Positions 42,483 through 51,618 of a stretch of 63,190 bases of DNA are shown here, piece by piece. The stretch's first letter is position 1, and every line of letters starts with the position of its first letter. Below the pieces are notes generated by a model. The model saw only the letters and a program-made list of their open reading frames with translations, did not search any database and had not been told where the DNA came from. This DNA is from Deltaproteobacteria bacterium (GTDB lineage: Bacteria; Desulfobacterota; Desulfomonilia; UBA1062), in contig JAHDKO010000097.1 of NCBI GenBank assembly GCA_018436855.1, positions 1-63,190 on the forward strand. Reading direction: 5' to 3'. The position numbers and the translations under genes were made by a program.

Positions 42483-43298
42483 TCACGGCAGAGGCAACCC
42501 CGCTGCAGCGAAGGCCTGCCTGACAACCGCGTCCGGGGCGGAGACCCCGGTGAGGATCCGGAAGTTCTCGCCGGCTTGGTGGTAGAGCATGTGGTGCCCG
42601 GGGATGAGGGTGTGCCCGCGGTCCTTTGCCTCGCGGCCGAGCACCGTGTCGCGCATGACCGTCTCCAGGATCCTCGTTCCCTTTCTCAGGCCTTCCATAT
42701 CCAGGCTTAAGGGGATGCGGCCAGCCACCGGAGTGGTCTGAACCACCACGTCCATTTCCGGGAGCATGTCCGGGTGGAAGAGATCGACCCGGTCTTCCGG
42801 GAAATTCTCAACAATGGCGCGGGCGCGCTCCATGGTGCGGTTGAGGATGACCACGCGGCTGGCGCCCGCCTGGAGCAGGGCATGGACAATGGCGCGGGCT
42901 GCACCCCCCGCACCGATCATCAGGCACCGGGCGCCTCGCACGTCGCCGATGGCCTGCACCGCGCCGGCGCCGTCGGTATTGTATCCGGCGAGGGCCCCCA
43001 CGGGGCTCCTCACCACCGTGTTCACCGCCCCGAGATCGGTCGCGGGGGGCAGGAGCTCATCCAGGAGCCCGGCCGCGGACTCCTTGTGGGGGATGGTCAC
43101 GTTGAATCCGCCGAGGTTGTTCCATGAACGGTACGCAGCGATGGTCGCGGGCAGGGCCTCGGGCGGGGTGTCGTGCGCGATGTATGCCATATCCAGAGAC
43201 AGGGCCTCGAACATGCGGTTGAAGACCGCGGGCGCCACGACATGGATGCTGGGATGGGCGATGATAGTATAGATGCGCGTGGTGCCGGTTATCTTCAC
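42483..43298 (-). CDS. aroE: Shikimate dehydrogenase-family protein, atypical shikimate site
   Basis: 271 residues with the two-domain AroE fold. NVTIPHKESA (catalytic Lys) and GYNTDGAG (catalytic Asp) are conserved, as is the NADP-binding GAGGAARAIVHALL followed by ILNRT. The N-terminal shikimate-binding motif, normally HS-x-SP with two serines that hold the carboxylate, reads IHVVAPAVFN here, so both serines are lost. This pattern is known to me from AroE-like paralogues that use other substrates. It could be the real AroE or a paralogue. It starts one base after cobB ends. Confidence 0.85.
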   Translation of the reverse strand: MKITGTTRIYTIIAHPSIHVVAPAVFNRMFEALSLDMAYIAHDTPPEALPATIAAYRSWNNLGGFNVTIPHKESAAGLLDELLPPATDLGAVNTVVRSPVGALAGYNTDGAGAVQAIGDVRGARCLMIGAGGAARAIVHALLQAGASRVVILNRTMERARAIVENFPEDRVDLFHPDMLPEMDVVVQTTPVAGRIPLSLDMEGLRKGTRILETVMRDTVLGREAKDRGHTLIPGHHMLYHQAGENFRILTGVSAPDAVVRQAFAAAGLPLP

Positions 43299-43299
43299 G

Positions 43300-44112
43300 C
43301 TAGTCTCTTCTCCGGCGGACCTTTTCCTCGATCAGGGACAGGACCTCGCCTGCAGAGCCCTGGATAAGAAAGTCCGAAACATGCCCGGTCAGCGGTGTGG
43401 GCTCCCGGTTGATCTCCACCACGTGGCATTTTCCCTTGGGAAGGGGGATACCGCCCAGGCCCCTGAAGATCGAGTTCATCCCCTTGGCGATCAGCGGAAG
43501 GGACGCCGCGGGCTCGACCTGGGCCGAGGTCCCGATCACGAGCATGAGATCGCAGTCCTCGGCCTCGCGGAACGAATGCTTCATGGCCTCCTGGGGAATC
43601 GCCTCGCCGAAGAAGACCGCGTCGGGCTTGAGGACCCCACCGCACTCGCACCGGGGGGGTATCCTGGTCTCGATATCCGAGAGCACCTGCTCGTAGCCGT
43701 ACTTCCTCCTGCACTTCATGCACCTGGCAAAGAGCATGTTGCCGTGGAACTCGATGACGTGCCTGCTGCCCGCCTTCTGGTGGAGGTTGTCGACGTTCTG
43801 GGTGATGACCGTCTCGACGATGCCGGCCTCCTCGAGGTAGGCCAGGGCGTGGTGGCCCATGTTGGGCCGGGCGTCCCAGAGAGAGAACTCGCTGGAGCGG
43901 TTCATATCGAGCATGCACCGCCAGACCTCCTCGGGGTCGGCGAGAAATCGTTCGATAAAGAACATGGTCGGGTCGTACCGTTCCCAGATTCCCCCCGGGG
44001 AGCGGAAGTCGGGAACCCCGGATTCGGTGGAGATACCGGCACCGGTCAGGACAATTGCGTGCTTCGCTGCCAGCAGGAGTTCCACGGTCTTGTCGATGAG
44101 GGGCGATTCCAT
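43300..44112 (-). CDS. cobB: NAD-dependent protein deacylase, Sir2 family
   Basis: 270 residues. Sirtuin motifs are complete: VLTGAGISTESGVPDFRSPGG for NAD, TQNVDNLH, the catalytic His in EFHGN, zinc cysteines CMKC and CECGG, KPDAVFFGEAIP and VIGTSAQVEPA. It removes acyl groups from lysines using NAD. No Shine-Dalgarno is seen; a weak promoter abuts the start. It is cotranscribed with the AroE-like gene. Confidence 0.95.
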   Translation of the reverse strand: MESPLIDKTVELLLAAKHAIVLTGAGISTESGVPDFRSPGGIWERYDPTMFFIERFLADPEEVWRCMLDMNRSSEFSLWDARPNMGHHALAYLEEAGIVETVITQNVDNLHQKAGSRHVIEFHGNMLFARCMKCRRKYGYEQVLSDIETRIPPRCECGGVLKPDAVFFGEAIPQEAMKHSFREAEDCDLMLVIGTSAQVEPAASLPLIAKGMNSIFRGLGGIPLPKGKCHVVEINREPTPLTGHVSDFLIQGSAGEVLSLIEEKVRRRRD

Positions 44113-44119
44113 AGCTCAA

Positions 44120-44148
44120 GCTTTATCAGAGGAGCAGGGGAAGGTCAA
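44120..44148 (-). promoter_or_regulatory. Weak promoter candidate abutting the sirtuin start
   Basis: On the minus strand TTGACC (44143-44148), a 17-base spacer and TAAAGC (44120-44125), then 7 bases to ATG 44112. No ribosome site lies between. Hexamer matches are moderate. Confidence 0.3.
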
Positions 44149-44361
44149 GGCGTATAAGGGCATGAATACAGGCTCGATCGCGCTGCCGGGTATCCGCCTT
44201 CTTGAGAGGAGGGGTGTCATTTTGTCCGGCCTTCTCCTCGTCTGCTGCGGCGCGCCCGCCCTAAGGATTCGGGCGGGAAACCCAGGCGCCTCCCCGGTTC
44301 TGCCGCCGGGGTGTCCCGGCCTCCGGAGAGAGTGAAGCACAGGCCGGCCACGGGTCTGCGT

Positions 44362-45006
44362 TTATTGGGATGGAATCCCCGGTTCCATTGGCACCGGAGG
44401 CTGGGTCACCGCGTCCCCTTCTTCCTCCAGGTGAAAGAGGCTCTCCGGAACGCCGGTGTCGAACCGGTAGTTCGAGAGCCGGATATCGCTCTGGTTGCCC
44501 GTTGCATCCTTGAGGAGGATCCTCTTGATGGCGTGGGAATCGTCGGTCCAGACCGTGATGTGGCCGGAGCCTTCCCGGGGGTAGAGGAACAGGGCGTCCG
44601 AGCTTTCCTGTACCTCGTAGCCCTCGCCGATGGACTCCAGCCCGGAGAAGAACCCCAGGATATTCTGGTTCGCCATCTCGGGCGGCAGGGCCTGCACGGT
44701 GGTGGTGTCTTCCTCCGGGATGTGGATCACCACCTGCTGGCCTTTGAGGATGATGATCTGCCGCTGGGGCTTGAAGACGTCCATCCTCACGCCCACCCCG
44801 CGCCTGTAGGACACTGTGCCCGTGAACCGGACCTCCTTGTTCACCAGGCTCTGGAAGGTATTCTGGGAGAAGCTCACGGTGAAGTCCTGATAGTCCATAT
44901 AGAACCGCTGGATGTTCTTCAGGCTTTCCGCGTACAGGGGGGATGCCGCGCAGGCCGCGAATATGAATATGAGTATGATCAGGCTATTCTTCCATTTCAG
45001 CGCCAT
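44362..45006 (-). CDS. lolA: Outer-membrane lipoprotein carrier protein LolA
   Basis: A 214-residue periplasmic chaperone with a signal peptide (about 1-26). LKNIQRFYMDYQDFTVSFSQNTF, FTGTVSYRRGVGVRMDVFKPQ, IPEEDTTTVQALP and ITVWTDDSHAIKRILLKDATGNQSDIRLSNYRFD match the LolA half-barrel. It carries lipoproteins from LolCDE to the outer membrane, in keeping with the many lipoproteins here. It starts inside ftsK (23-base overlap) and ends the six-gene plsC operon. Confidence 0.92.
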   Translation of the reverse strand: MALKWKNSLIILIFIFAACAASPLYAESLKNIQRFYMDYQDFTVSFSQNTFQSLVNKEVRFTGTVSYRRGVGVRMDVFKPQRQIIILKGQQVVIHIPEEDTTTVQALPPEMANQNILGFFSGLESIGEGYEVQESSDALFLYPREGSGHITVWTDDSHAIKRILLKDATGNQSDIRLSNYRFDTGVPESLFHLEEEGDAVTQPPVPMEPGIPSQ

Positions 45007-47236
45007 AAGAGCTTACCAACACCTTTCTTGGTTTTCCCGCCGTATCGGCGGGGCCGATGATTCCTTCGCGCTCCATCTGCTCGATGATGCGCGCCGCACG
45101 GTTGTATCCGATCCGGAATCTCCGTTGAATGAGGGAGATGGAGGCGCTTCCCTTTCCGGTCACGAACTCCAGAGCCTCGTCGTACACGGGATCGTATTCG
45201 TTATCCGGGGAGGATCCGCCGTTGTTCGAATCATCCTCTGCCATGCGCGCGATCTGATCGTCAAGCCCTTCGATGTAGTCCGGGCCGCCCTGCTCCCGGA
45301 TGAACTCCACCACCTTGTCGAGTTCCTCCTCGGAGACGTATGCGCCGTGCACGCGCATCAGGTGCGAGTTGCCCGGGGTGAGGAAGAGCATGTCGCCCAG
45401 GCCCAGGAGCTGGTCGGCCCCGGACGAGTCGAGGATGGTCCGGGAGTCGATCTTGGAGGACACCCGAAACGAAATCCGGGAGGGAAAGTTGGACTTGATC
45501 AGCCCGGTGATGACGTCCACCGAGGGGCGCTGGGTGGCCACGATCATGTAAATGCCCGCTGCCCGGGCCATCTGGGCCAGCCTGGCGATGTAGACCTCCA
45601 CCTCGCGGTTGGCCATCATGAGGTCGGCCATCTCGTCGATGATGATCACCAGCTTGGGCAGCAGGGCAGTGCTGGCCTCCTGGTTCTTGAGCGTGGCCAG
45701 GGTGGTGGCGGCCCCGCCCTTTTCGTTCTTCTTCACCTTTTTGTTATACGAGTCGATCCCCTTGACGCCCAGGTCCTTGAACCACTCGTAGCGCATCTCC
45801 ATCTCGCTCACGGCCCACTTGAGCACCGGGATGGCCTCCTTGGGGTGGACCACCACCGGATAGAGCAGGTGGGGGATGCCCTCGTAGTGGGAGAGCTCGA
45901 TCCGCTTGGGGTCGATCATGATGAACTTGAGCTCGGAGGGGTCGTTGCGGTAGAGCAGCGAGAGGATCATGGTGTTCAAGCCCACGCTCTTGCCCGTGCC
46001 GGTGGCTCCCGCGATGAGCAGGTGGGGCATCTTCGCCAGGTTCGTCACTACGGGGGTGCCCTCGATGTTGGAGCCCAGGGCCAGGGTGAGCGGCGCGCCG
46101 GACATGACGAACTCCCTGCTGGAGAGGATCTTCTTCAGACAGACCATCTCGCGGGTCCGGTTGGGGATCTCGATCCCGACCGCGTTTTTCCCGGGTATGG
46201 GCGCCACCACCCTCACGGGCGATGCCTTGAGCACCATGGCGAGATCGTCCGCAAGGGACACGATCTTGTTGATCTTGATGCCCGGGGCCGGCGTGAACTC
46301 GTACATGGTGATCACCGGACCCGGCCGGATCTCCAGGATCTCGCCCTCCACGCCGAAGTCCTTGAGCTTGGAGATGATGAGCGAGGCGTTCGCCTTGAGC
46401 TCCTTTTCGGTGATGACGCGGTTTTTCGCGGGCGGATTGCTGAGCAGGGACAGGGAAGGCCGCTGGTAGTTGCTCACGAAGTCGAGCGTGGCCTGCTTGG
46501 GCAGCTCGACCACGGCCTTGTCCTCGTGCCCGGAGATGGTGATCTGGGGCTCCTTCTTCCCGGAGGGCGCCTCTCCCGCGGCGGCCTCGGGTGCCTTCGA
46601 CTTTTCCTCCGGCGGCTTCCTGGGGATTTTCTGCCTGACCGGCTTTTCCATCTCCCTGCGCTTGCGCCTGAGCTGCCGGTTTTCCCGAATGCTCGCGGCG
46701 AGATCTTTCAGGGCGTGGTAGGGGGTGAAGAGGTCGTAGCCCATCATCACCCCGGCGCACAGCAGCATGAGCAGGAGCACGACCGACCCCCACGAGAGAT
46801 AGGTGAAGAGCGCGGTGCCGACGATATGGCCCAGGAGCCCGCCCGCCTTCATGGCCTCCTTGCCCAGCAACTCGGTGTTCATCTGGATGATATCCAGCAG
46901 CCCCAGCGACACGAAGAAGAGGATGAGGGTGCTCACGGGTTTCGTCCACCGGGTGAAGGCCTGGTTCCGCAGGAAGCCCGCGCCGTATTCCATCAGGAAG
47001 AGCGGGATGATGAAGGCGGTGATGCCGAAGACGATAAACAGACCGTCCGCGAGATAGGAGCCGATGATGCCCATCCAGTTGCTGATGCTCTCGACCTTCT
47101 GGTAGTTGGAAAAGCTGGGGTCCGAGGCATGGTGGGAAACCAGGGCCAGGAAGATGAAGATGGCGATGAAGATCATGAACATCCCGGCAAGCGGGAAGGG
47201 GAAATTCGATCTATCGCGGCTGTTCTTCTTTGCCAT
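44984..47236 (-). CDS. ftsK: DNA translocase FtsK
   Basis: 750 residues. Four N-terminal membrane helices (about 15-165), a short linker, then the RecA-like motor with Walker A GATGTGKSVGLN and Walker B KLVIIIDEMADLM. The C-terminal gamma winged helix (about 680-745; YDEALEFVTGKGSASISLIQRRFRIGYNRAARIIEQME) recognises polar chromosome sequences. It pumps DNA at the division septum and activates dimer resolution. Length is normal for the short-linker forms. It abuts uppP and overlaps lolA. Confidence 0.96.
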   Translation of the reverse strand: MAKKNSRDRSNFPFPLAGMFMIFIAIFIFLALVSHHASDPSFSNYQKVESISNWMGIIGSYLADGLFIVFGITAFIIPLFLMEYGAGFLRNQAFTRWTKPVSTLILFFVSLGLLDIIQMNTELLGKEAMKAGGLLGHIVGTALFTYLSWGSVVLLLMLLCAGVMMGYDLFTPYHALKDLAASIRENRQLRRKRREMEKPVRQKIPRKPPEEKSKAPEAAAGEAPSGKKEPQITISGHEDKAVVELPKQATLDFVSNYQRPSLSLLSNPPAKNRVITEKELKANASLIISKLKDFGVEGEILEIRPGPVITMYEFTPAPGIKINKIVSLADDLAMVLKASPVRVVAPIPGKNAVGIEIPNRTREMVCLKKILSSREFVMSGAPLTLALGSNIEGTPVVTNLAKMPHLLIAGATGTGKSVGLNTMILSLLYRNDPSELKFIMIDPKRIELSHYEGIPHLLYPVVVHPKEAIPVLKWAVSEMEMRYEWFKDLGVKGIDSYNKKVKKNEKGGAATTLATLKNQEASTALLPKLVIIIDEMADLMMANREVEVYIARLAQMARAAGIYMIVATQRPSVDVITGLIKSNFPSRISFRVSSKIDSRTILDSSGADQLLGLGDMLFLTPGNSHLMRVHGAYVSEEELDKVVEFIREQGGPDYIEGLDDQIARMAEDDSNNGGSSPDNEYDPVYDEALEFVTGKGSASISLIQRRFRIGYNRAARIIEQMEREGIIGPADTAGKPRKVLVSSYGAEMEE

Positions 47237-48031
47237 TTAGAACCCTCCCAGGAAATGCGCTGCCAGATAGAGCGTTCCTGCAATCCAACAGTAGACGGAA
47301 AAGATGAAAAAGTTGTGCTTTCGTAAGGTCCATACCAGAAATTTCAGGGAAATCAAACCCACGATACACGACGAGAGGGCGCCGATGAGGTGCTCCGGCG
47401 TCACGGGCCTGATTTCGCCGCCCCATTCCAGGACCGCGGCCCCGAGAATGGCTGGTATGGACGCGATGAACGAATAGCTCGCGGCCCAGGTGCGGTCCAT
47501 GCCCGAGAACACGCCCGCGAATATGGTGGAACCCGAGCGCGATATCCCGGGGATGATGGCGAAGGCCTGGAAAAGTCCAATGGTCAAGGCGTCCCTGGCC
47601 CGGATCTGTCCGTAGGGCCTTCCGGTATTCTTCTTCCGGTCGGTGGCAAAGGTGAGGAAGCCCGTGACGAGGAGCATGGCGGCTACCAGGGAGGGCAGGG
47701 AGAACATGGCCTCGAAGTGACCCCTGAACAGGACGCCGATCGCGCCGGTGACCGCGGTGGTGATCAGGATGCACCCGATTATCCAGGCCTGATCCCGCCG
47801 GTAGGTCCCGGGCATGATACCCCTGATCAGGCCGAGGATCTCCTTGTGGAAGAAGATCAGGACCGCCAGCGTGGTCCCCAGGTGGACAGAGACATCGAAG
47901 AGGATGTCCCCGAGCCACCTTTCACCGAAGAAACCCTGGAGCAGGACGAGGTGGCCGGAGCTGGAGACGGGCAGAAACTCGGTCAGCCCTTGGACCGTGC
48001 CTAAGATGAACGCCGCGAGAAGATCGTGCAA
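47237..48031 (-). CDS. uppP: Undecaprenyl-diphosphatase
   Basis: 264 residues, multi-pass inner-membrane BacA/UppP type. Conserved GTVQGLTEFLPVSSSGHLVL and the second motif IPGISRSGSTI are present. It recycles the lipid carrier for peptidoglycan and polysaccharide synthesis. Nine bases after rnj; its stop abuts the ftsK start. Confidence 0.95.
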   Translation of the reverse strand: MHDLLAAFILGTVQGLTEFLPVSSSGHLVLLQGFFGERWLGDILFDVSVHLGTTLAVLIFFHKEILGLIRGIMPGTYRRDQAWIIGCILITTAVTGAIGVLFRGHFEAMFSLPSLVAAMLLVTGFLTFATDRKKNTGRPYGQIRARDALTIGLFQAFAIIPGISRSGSTIFAGVFSGMDRTWAASYSFIASIPAILGAAVLEWGGEIRPVTPEHLIGALSSCIVGLISLKFLVWTLRKHNFFIFSVYCWIAGTLYLAAHFLGGF

Positions 48032-48040
48032 GGGTTCCTC

Positions 48041-49657
48041 CTATATCTCGACGATGATGGGAATGATCATGGGCTTCTTCCCGAGGCGGGCCTTGAGCCG
48101 TGCGCCCAGGGCCTCGCGGAGACGGTTCTGGAGGTCCAGAACGTTGATCTCCCGGTCCAGGCACGAGTCCATGACGCTCTCCGCATGGCTCCGGATGTCG
48201 TCCATGATCTCCTGCTCCATGCTCGCCGGTACCACGCCCTTGCACATGATGTCGGGGCCGAGCACGATATCCGGCTTGGCCGGGTCGATCACCACGAAGG
48301 CGACCACGAGACCGCCCTCGGATATGTGCCTCCGGTCTCTCAGGACCACGTCCCGGATGTCGCCGGTGAGCTCTCCGTCGACGAAACACCTGCCGCGGGG
48401 GATCTCCCCGGTCAGGTGAAGGCCGTCCTCCTCGACGCCCCACACCTGCCCCGGCCTTGCCAGGACGACCTCCGGAGCCTCGCCGGGCATGGCCTGGACT
48501 ATCTCCGCCAGGGCCTTCATCTGCCTGAGTTCCCCATGAATGGGCATGACGGTCTCGGGCCTGAGCAGGGTGACGGCCTTGCGCAGCTCCTCCTGGGGCG
48601 CATGGCCCGTGGCGTGGACCGGCGCCGTGTCGGGATATGAGACCCTGGCGCCGAAATCGATGAGCTTGTCGATGCACCGGGTGATGGCGAGCTCGTTGCC
48701 GGGGATCATCCGGGCGGATATGATCACGCTGTCGCCCTCTTTGACCTTGAACTTGTGCCACCCCCTTGCGATGAGCGACAGCACCGAGAACACCTCGCCC
48801 TGGGTGCCGGTGCAGACGACCATGACCTTCGAGCGGTCCATGGAGATGATCTCTTCGGGCTTGACGATGTCCCGGGGGTCGATCTCCAGGGCGCCCAGGT
48901 CCATAGCGATGTCCACCACCTGGCTCATGCTCCGGCCGATGATGGAGACCTTTCTGCCGCTTTGCACCGCGATGTCGCAGAGCATCTGGATGCGGTGCAC
49001 ATGGCTCGAAAAGGTCGATACCAACACCGCGCCCCGGGTGTTCCGGACGATGTCGGCGATGGTCTGCCGGGCCGTCTCTTCGTCGGAGACCCTGGGGTCC
49101 ACCTCGGCGTTGGTGCTCTCGCACATGAAGAGCTTCACGTCTTTTGCACTCGTGCCGTACTCGGGCGGAACCTGCCGGAAGTCTCCCGAGTGCACGATCA
49201 TGCCCTGCGGCGTGTCCATTTTCAAGGCATAGCAGCCCAGGGTGGAATGGAACACCTCGATGAACTCGATCTCGGTGCCGGCCAGGGTGATCTTCTGGCC
49301 CGGGTGAACCTCCTTGAGACGGGTGTTCCCGTTGATCTCGGACTCCCGGAGCTTTCTCTTCACCAGCTCCAGGGTAAACGGGTGGCTGTAGACGGGAATG
49401 GGGGCGTCTTTCAGGAGGTAGGGCAGGGCGCCCACGTGGTCTTCATGGCCGTGGGTGAGGATGATTCCCTGGAAGGCCTCCTGGTTTTCCTTGATATAAC
49501 TGAAGTCCGGGATGATCTGGTCAATGCCGGTGGGGTTGTATTTCGGGAACATCAGGCCCGCGTCCACGATGAACGAGCCGCTGCTCGTTTCGATGACCGT
49601 GCAGTTGAGGCCGAATTCCCGCACTCCCCCGAGGGGAATTACGCGTACGAAGCTCAA
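48041..49657 (-). CDS. rnj: Ribonuclease J
   Basis: A 538-residue metallo-beta-lactamase/beta-CASP ribonuclease. Metal motif LTHGHEDHVGALPYLL; then VHSGDFRQVP, the beta-CASP motifs VLVSTFSSHVHRI and PVHATGHAPQEEL, and a C-terminal domain ending IIPIIVEI. It degrades and matures RNA with endo- and 5'-exonuclease activity. TTG 49657 is the start: it follows CAGGAGAG, and TTGA overlaps the stop of the upstream acyltransferase. An in-frame extension to 49813 lies inside that gene and has no homology. Confidence 0.94.
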   Translation of the reverse strand: MSFVRVIPLGGVREFGLNCTVIETSSGSFIVDAGLMFPKYNPTGIDQIIPDFSYIKENQEAFQGIILTHGHEDHVGALPYLLKDAPIPVYSHPFTLELVKRKLRESEINGNTRLKEVHPGQKITLAGTEIEFIEVFHSTLGCYALKMDTPQGMIVHSGDFRQVPPEYGTSAKDVKLFMCESTNAEVDPRVSDEETARQTIADIVRNTRGAVLVSTFSSHVHRIQMLCDIAVQSGRKVSIIGRSMSQVVDIAMDLGALEIDPRDIVKPEEIISMDRSKVMVVCTGTQGEVFSVLSLIARGWHKFKVKEGDSVIISARMIPGNELAITRCIDKLIDFGARVSYPDTAPVHATGHAPQEELRKAVTLLRPETVMPIHGELRQMKALAEIVQAMPGEAPEVVLARPGQVWGVEEDGLHLTGEIPRGRCFVDGELTGDIRDVVLRDRRHISEGGLVVAFVVIDPAKPDIVLGPDIMCKGVVPASMEQEIMDDIRSHAESVMDSCLDREINVLDLQNRLREALGARLKARLGKKPMIIPIIVEI

Positions 49658-50916
49658 TAGTTCTCTCCTGACAGATGTTTGATGTGGGTCCGCAGGACAC
49701 GCTCTGCCTCGGTGATGTCGGCGCGCGTCTGCTGCGGGACGGGAATATGGTCGAACATGAGGGGTGACCCGATCCGGATTCTCACCGGAGAGCGCCTGAT
49801 GGACGAGGTCCACCGGGGCATCAGCTCATAGGCCCCCGAGATGCCTACGGGAATGACCGGCTTGCCCAGCGCCAGGACGAGCCGGATGGTGCCGGATCGG
49901 AAGGGAAGCAGGGAGTTGTCCCATGTCCGCTCTCCCTCCGGGTAGATCCCCAGGATGTGCCCCTGGTTTATGACCCGCACGGCGTTGCGCACCGCCTGTA
50001 CATCGATGGTGTAGCGCCTGACGGGAAACGAGCGGGCATGCCTGAGCGCCCAGGTGAGCAGCCTCCCCCGGTACTCCGAGTTTTTCGCCATGAACCAGAT
50101 GTTTCGCCTCGGGAACGCCCCGAGGATGAGCGAGTCCATGAACGAGGTATGGTTGGACAGCAGGACTGCAGGGCCTTTTTCCGGGATATTTTCCAGGCCC
50201 TTGATGTCCACCGAGAACAGGCACTTGATCACGGGCCTGGCGATGACCCGGACCACCGGGAGCAGCAGGCTGGTATCGAGCCGGTACTGCCTCTGTGCGG
50301 TCACGCGCAGGCTCTGGTGGCCCCCGGCCCGTGCCGGTTTCTCACGGAAATCGTCCTCGAAGCGGAGCCTGGGATAGAACTCGGCGATCTTCCGGGGGCC
50401 GTGAAACCGCGCCAGGCAGTGGCGGATGCAGTCTTCCCACTTCTTGCCCGACTCGTGGAGAAAGTCGAAGAAGAGGATGCCGGAGGTGCGGCTGGTGAGA
50501 ATGATGGTGTTGGACTCGATGGTCAGCGCGATGAGGTCTTTCATGGGAACATCCAGTGCTTCCACATCACCTGAGAAGCGCAGCCCGTCGTTTTTGAGGA
50601 TGATGACGCCCTCGTCGCAGACCGCCCGGGTGAACCGGGTGGCCACTACCCCGGCAAAGCCCCGATAGATGCCGCCTGTTGCCTCTCTCGAAAGGACGAC
50701 CCTGCCGCTCTGCATGATGGGCCCGGTATCGCCCGGAGGCAGATCGAAGGAGCGAACCCTCCGGTACCAGTGGGAGATGGTGTTCTTCTCGCCGTTGATC
50801 GAGACCTCGGTGCGCGAGACAACCTGTACGGACGCGTGACAGTGGACGCACCCGGAGCCGTCCATCCACTCAAAGCTGCCGCACGAGGGGCATCGGTAGA
50901 GGATATCGGTGATCAT
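49654..50916 (-). CDS. Zinc-ribbon plus PlsC acyltransferase fusion protein
   Basis: 420 residues in three parts. Residues 9-26 hold a zinc ribbon (C9, C12 in YRCPSCG and C23, C26 in GCVHCHA). Residues about 30-190 form a beta-rich region resembling a PH/GRAM domain (VVLSREATGGIYRGFAGVV, ILKNDGLRFSGDVEAL, IILTSRTSGILFFDFL). The C-terminal half is a PlsC acyltransferase with NHTSFMD (255-261; H-x4-D) and YPEGERT (325-331). No membrane helix is obvious. The acyltransferase part should transfer an acyl chain to a lysophospholipid or related lipid. Starts 3 bases after plsC and overlaps rnj by TTGA. Confidence 0.88.
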   Translation of the reverse strand: MITDILYRCPSCGSFEWMDGSGCVHCHASVQVVSRTEVSINGEKNTISHWYRRVRSFDLPPGDTGPIMQSGRVVLSREATGGIYRGFAGVVATRFTRAVCDEGVIILKNDGLRFSGDVEALDVPMKDLIALTIESNTIILTSRTSGILFFDFLHESGKKWEDCIRHCLARFHGPRKIAEFYPRLRFEDDFREKPARAGGHQSLRVTAQRQYRLDTSLLLPVVRVIARPVIKCLFSVDIKGLENIPEKGPAVLLSNHTSFMDSLILGAFPRRNIWFMAKNSEYRGRLLTWALRHARSFPVRRYTIDVQAVRNAVRVINQGHILGIYPEGERTWDNSLLPFRSGTIRLVLALGKPVIPVGISGAYELMPRWTSSIRRSPVRIRIGSPLMFDHIPVPQQTRADITEAERVLRTHIKHLSGENY

Positions 50917-50919
50917 TGG

Positions 50920-51612
50920 CTACAAAGTATAGCCTAGTTTTATCGAGTTGTACACCTCTTCCATGAGCGCCTCCACGCTGCGGCCGGCCGTCTCGATCGG
51001 AAGGCCCACATTCAGGGTGATCGTGCCGGGCTTCACCCTCTTGCCGTGCTTGGGGAGCACCTCGCGTGCCCCCACCACGGTGACGGGCACGATGGGGACC
51101 CCGGCCTGAACGGCCAGATGAAACCCGCCCTTCTTGAAGGGGAATTGGAGCCGGCCGTCGCACGACCTGGTGCCCTCGGGGAAGATGACAATGGACGCCC
51201 CGCCGCAGATCTTCTCCGCTGCGCCCCGCAGGCTGGCGAGCGCCTTTTCGTGGTTCGACCGGTCGATCATGATGTACCCGGCCCGTCTCATGGCAAGCCC
51301 CAGGAGCGGGATGGTGAACAGCTCCTTTTTCACGGTCCAGCGGAACTGGACGTTGAGATGCCCCAGGATCGCAAAGACATCGAAGTGGCTCGCGTGATTC
51401 GCCATGTACACCGCCGGGCCGCAGGGGATGTTCCCCTCCCCCTTCAGTTCCACCCTCACCCGCGCGCACCGCAGGGTGAAACGGGCCCAGAGCCGCGCGA
51501 GGAGATGGGGAATGTTCCCGGTCCTGCTGAACAGGGAGATCAGGACATGGGGCACGATCATAACCATGATGAAGAGATATGATCCTGCTGCAGTGGTGAA
51601 GGTCCAGAACAT
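50920..51612 (-). CDS. plsC: 1-acyl-sn-glycerol-3-phosphate acyltransferase
   Basis: 230 residues with an N-terminal membrane helix (SYLFIMVMIVPHVLISLF) and the acyltransferase motifs NHASHFD (H-x4-D) and FPEGTRS. It makes phosphatidic acid from lysophosphatidic acid at the inner membrane. First gene of the plsC-acyltransferase-rnj-uppP-ftsK-lolA operon. The promoter abuts the ATG and no Shine-Dalgarno exists. Confidence 0.92.
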   Translation of the reverse strand: MFWTFTTAAGSYLFIMVMIVPHVLISLFSRTGNIPHLLARLWARFTLRCARVRVELKGEGNIPCGPAVYMANHASHFDVFAILGHLNVQFRWTVKKELFTIPLLGLAMRRAGYIMIDRSNHEKALASLRGAAEKICGGASIVIFPEGTRSCDGRLQFPFKKGGFHLAVQAGVPIVPVTVVGAREVLPKHGKRVKPGTITLNVGLPIETAGRSVEALMEEVYNSIKLGYTL

Positions 51613-51618
51613 GGTAAA

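Noticed and set aside
44912..47326. Plus-strand open frame of 804 codons opposite ftsK and lolA
   Set aside because: Spans two well-recognised minus-strand genes and is full of His/Gly/Asp/Val repeats without domains; a GC-rich antisense artefact.
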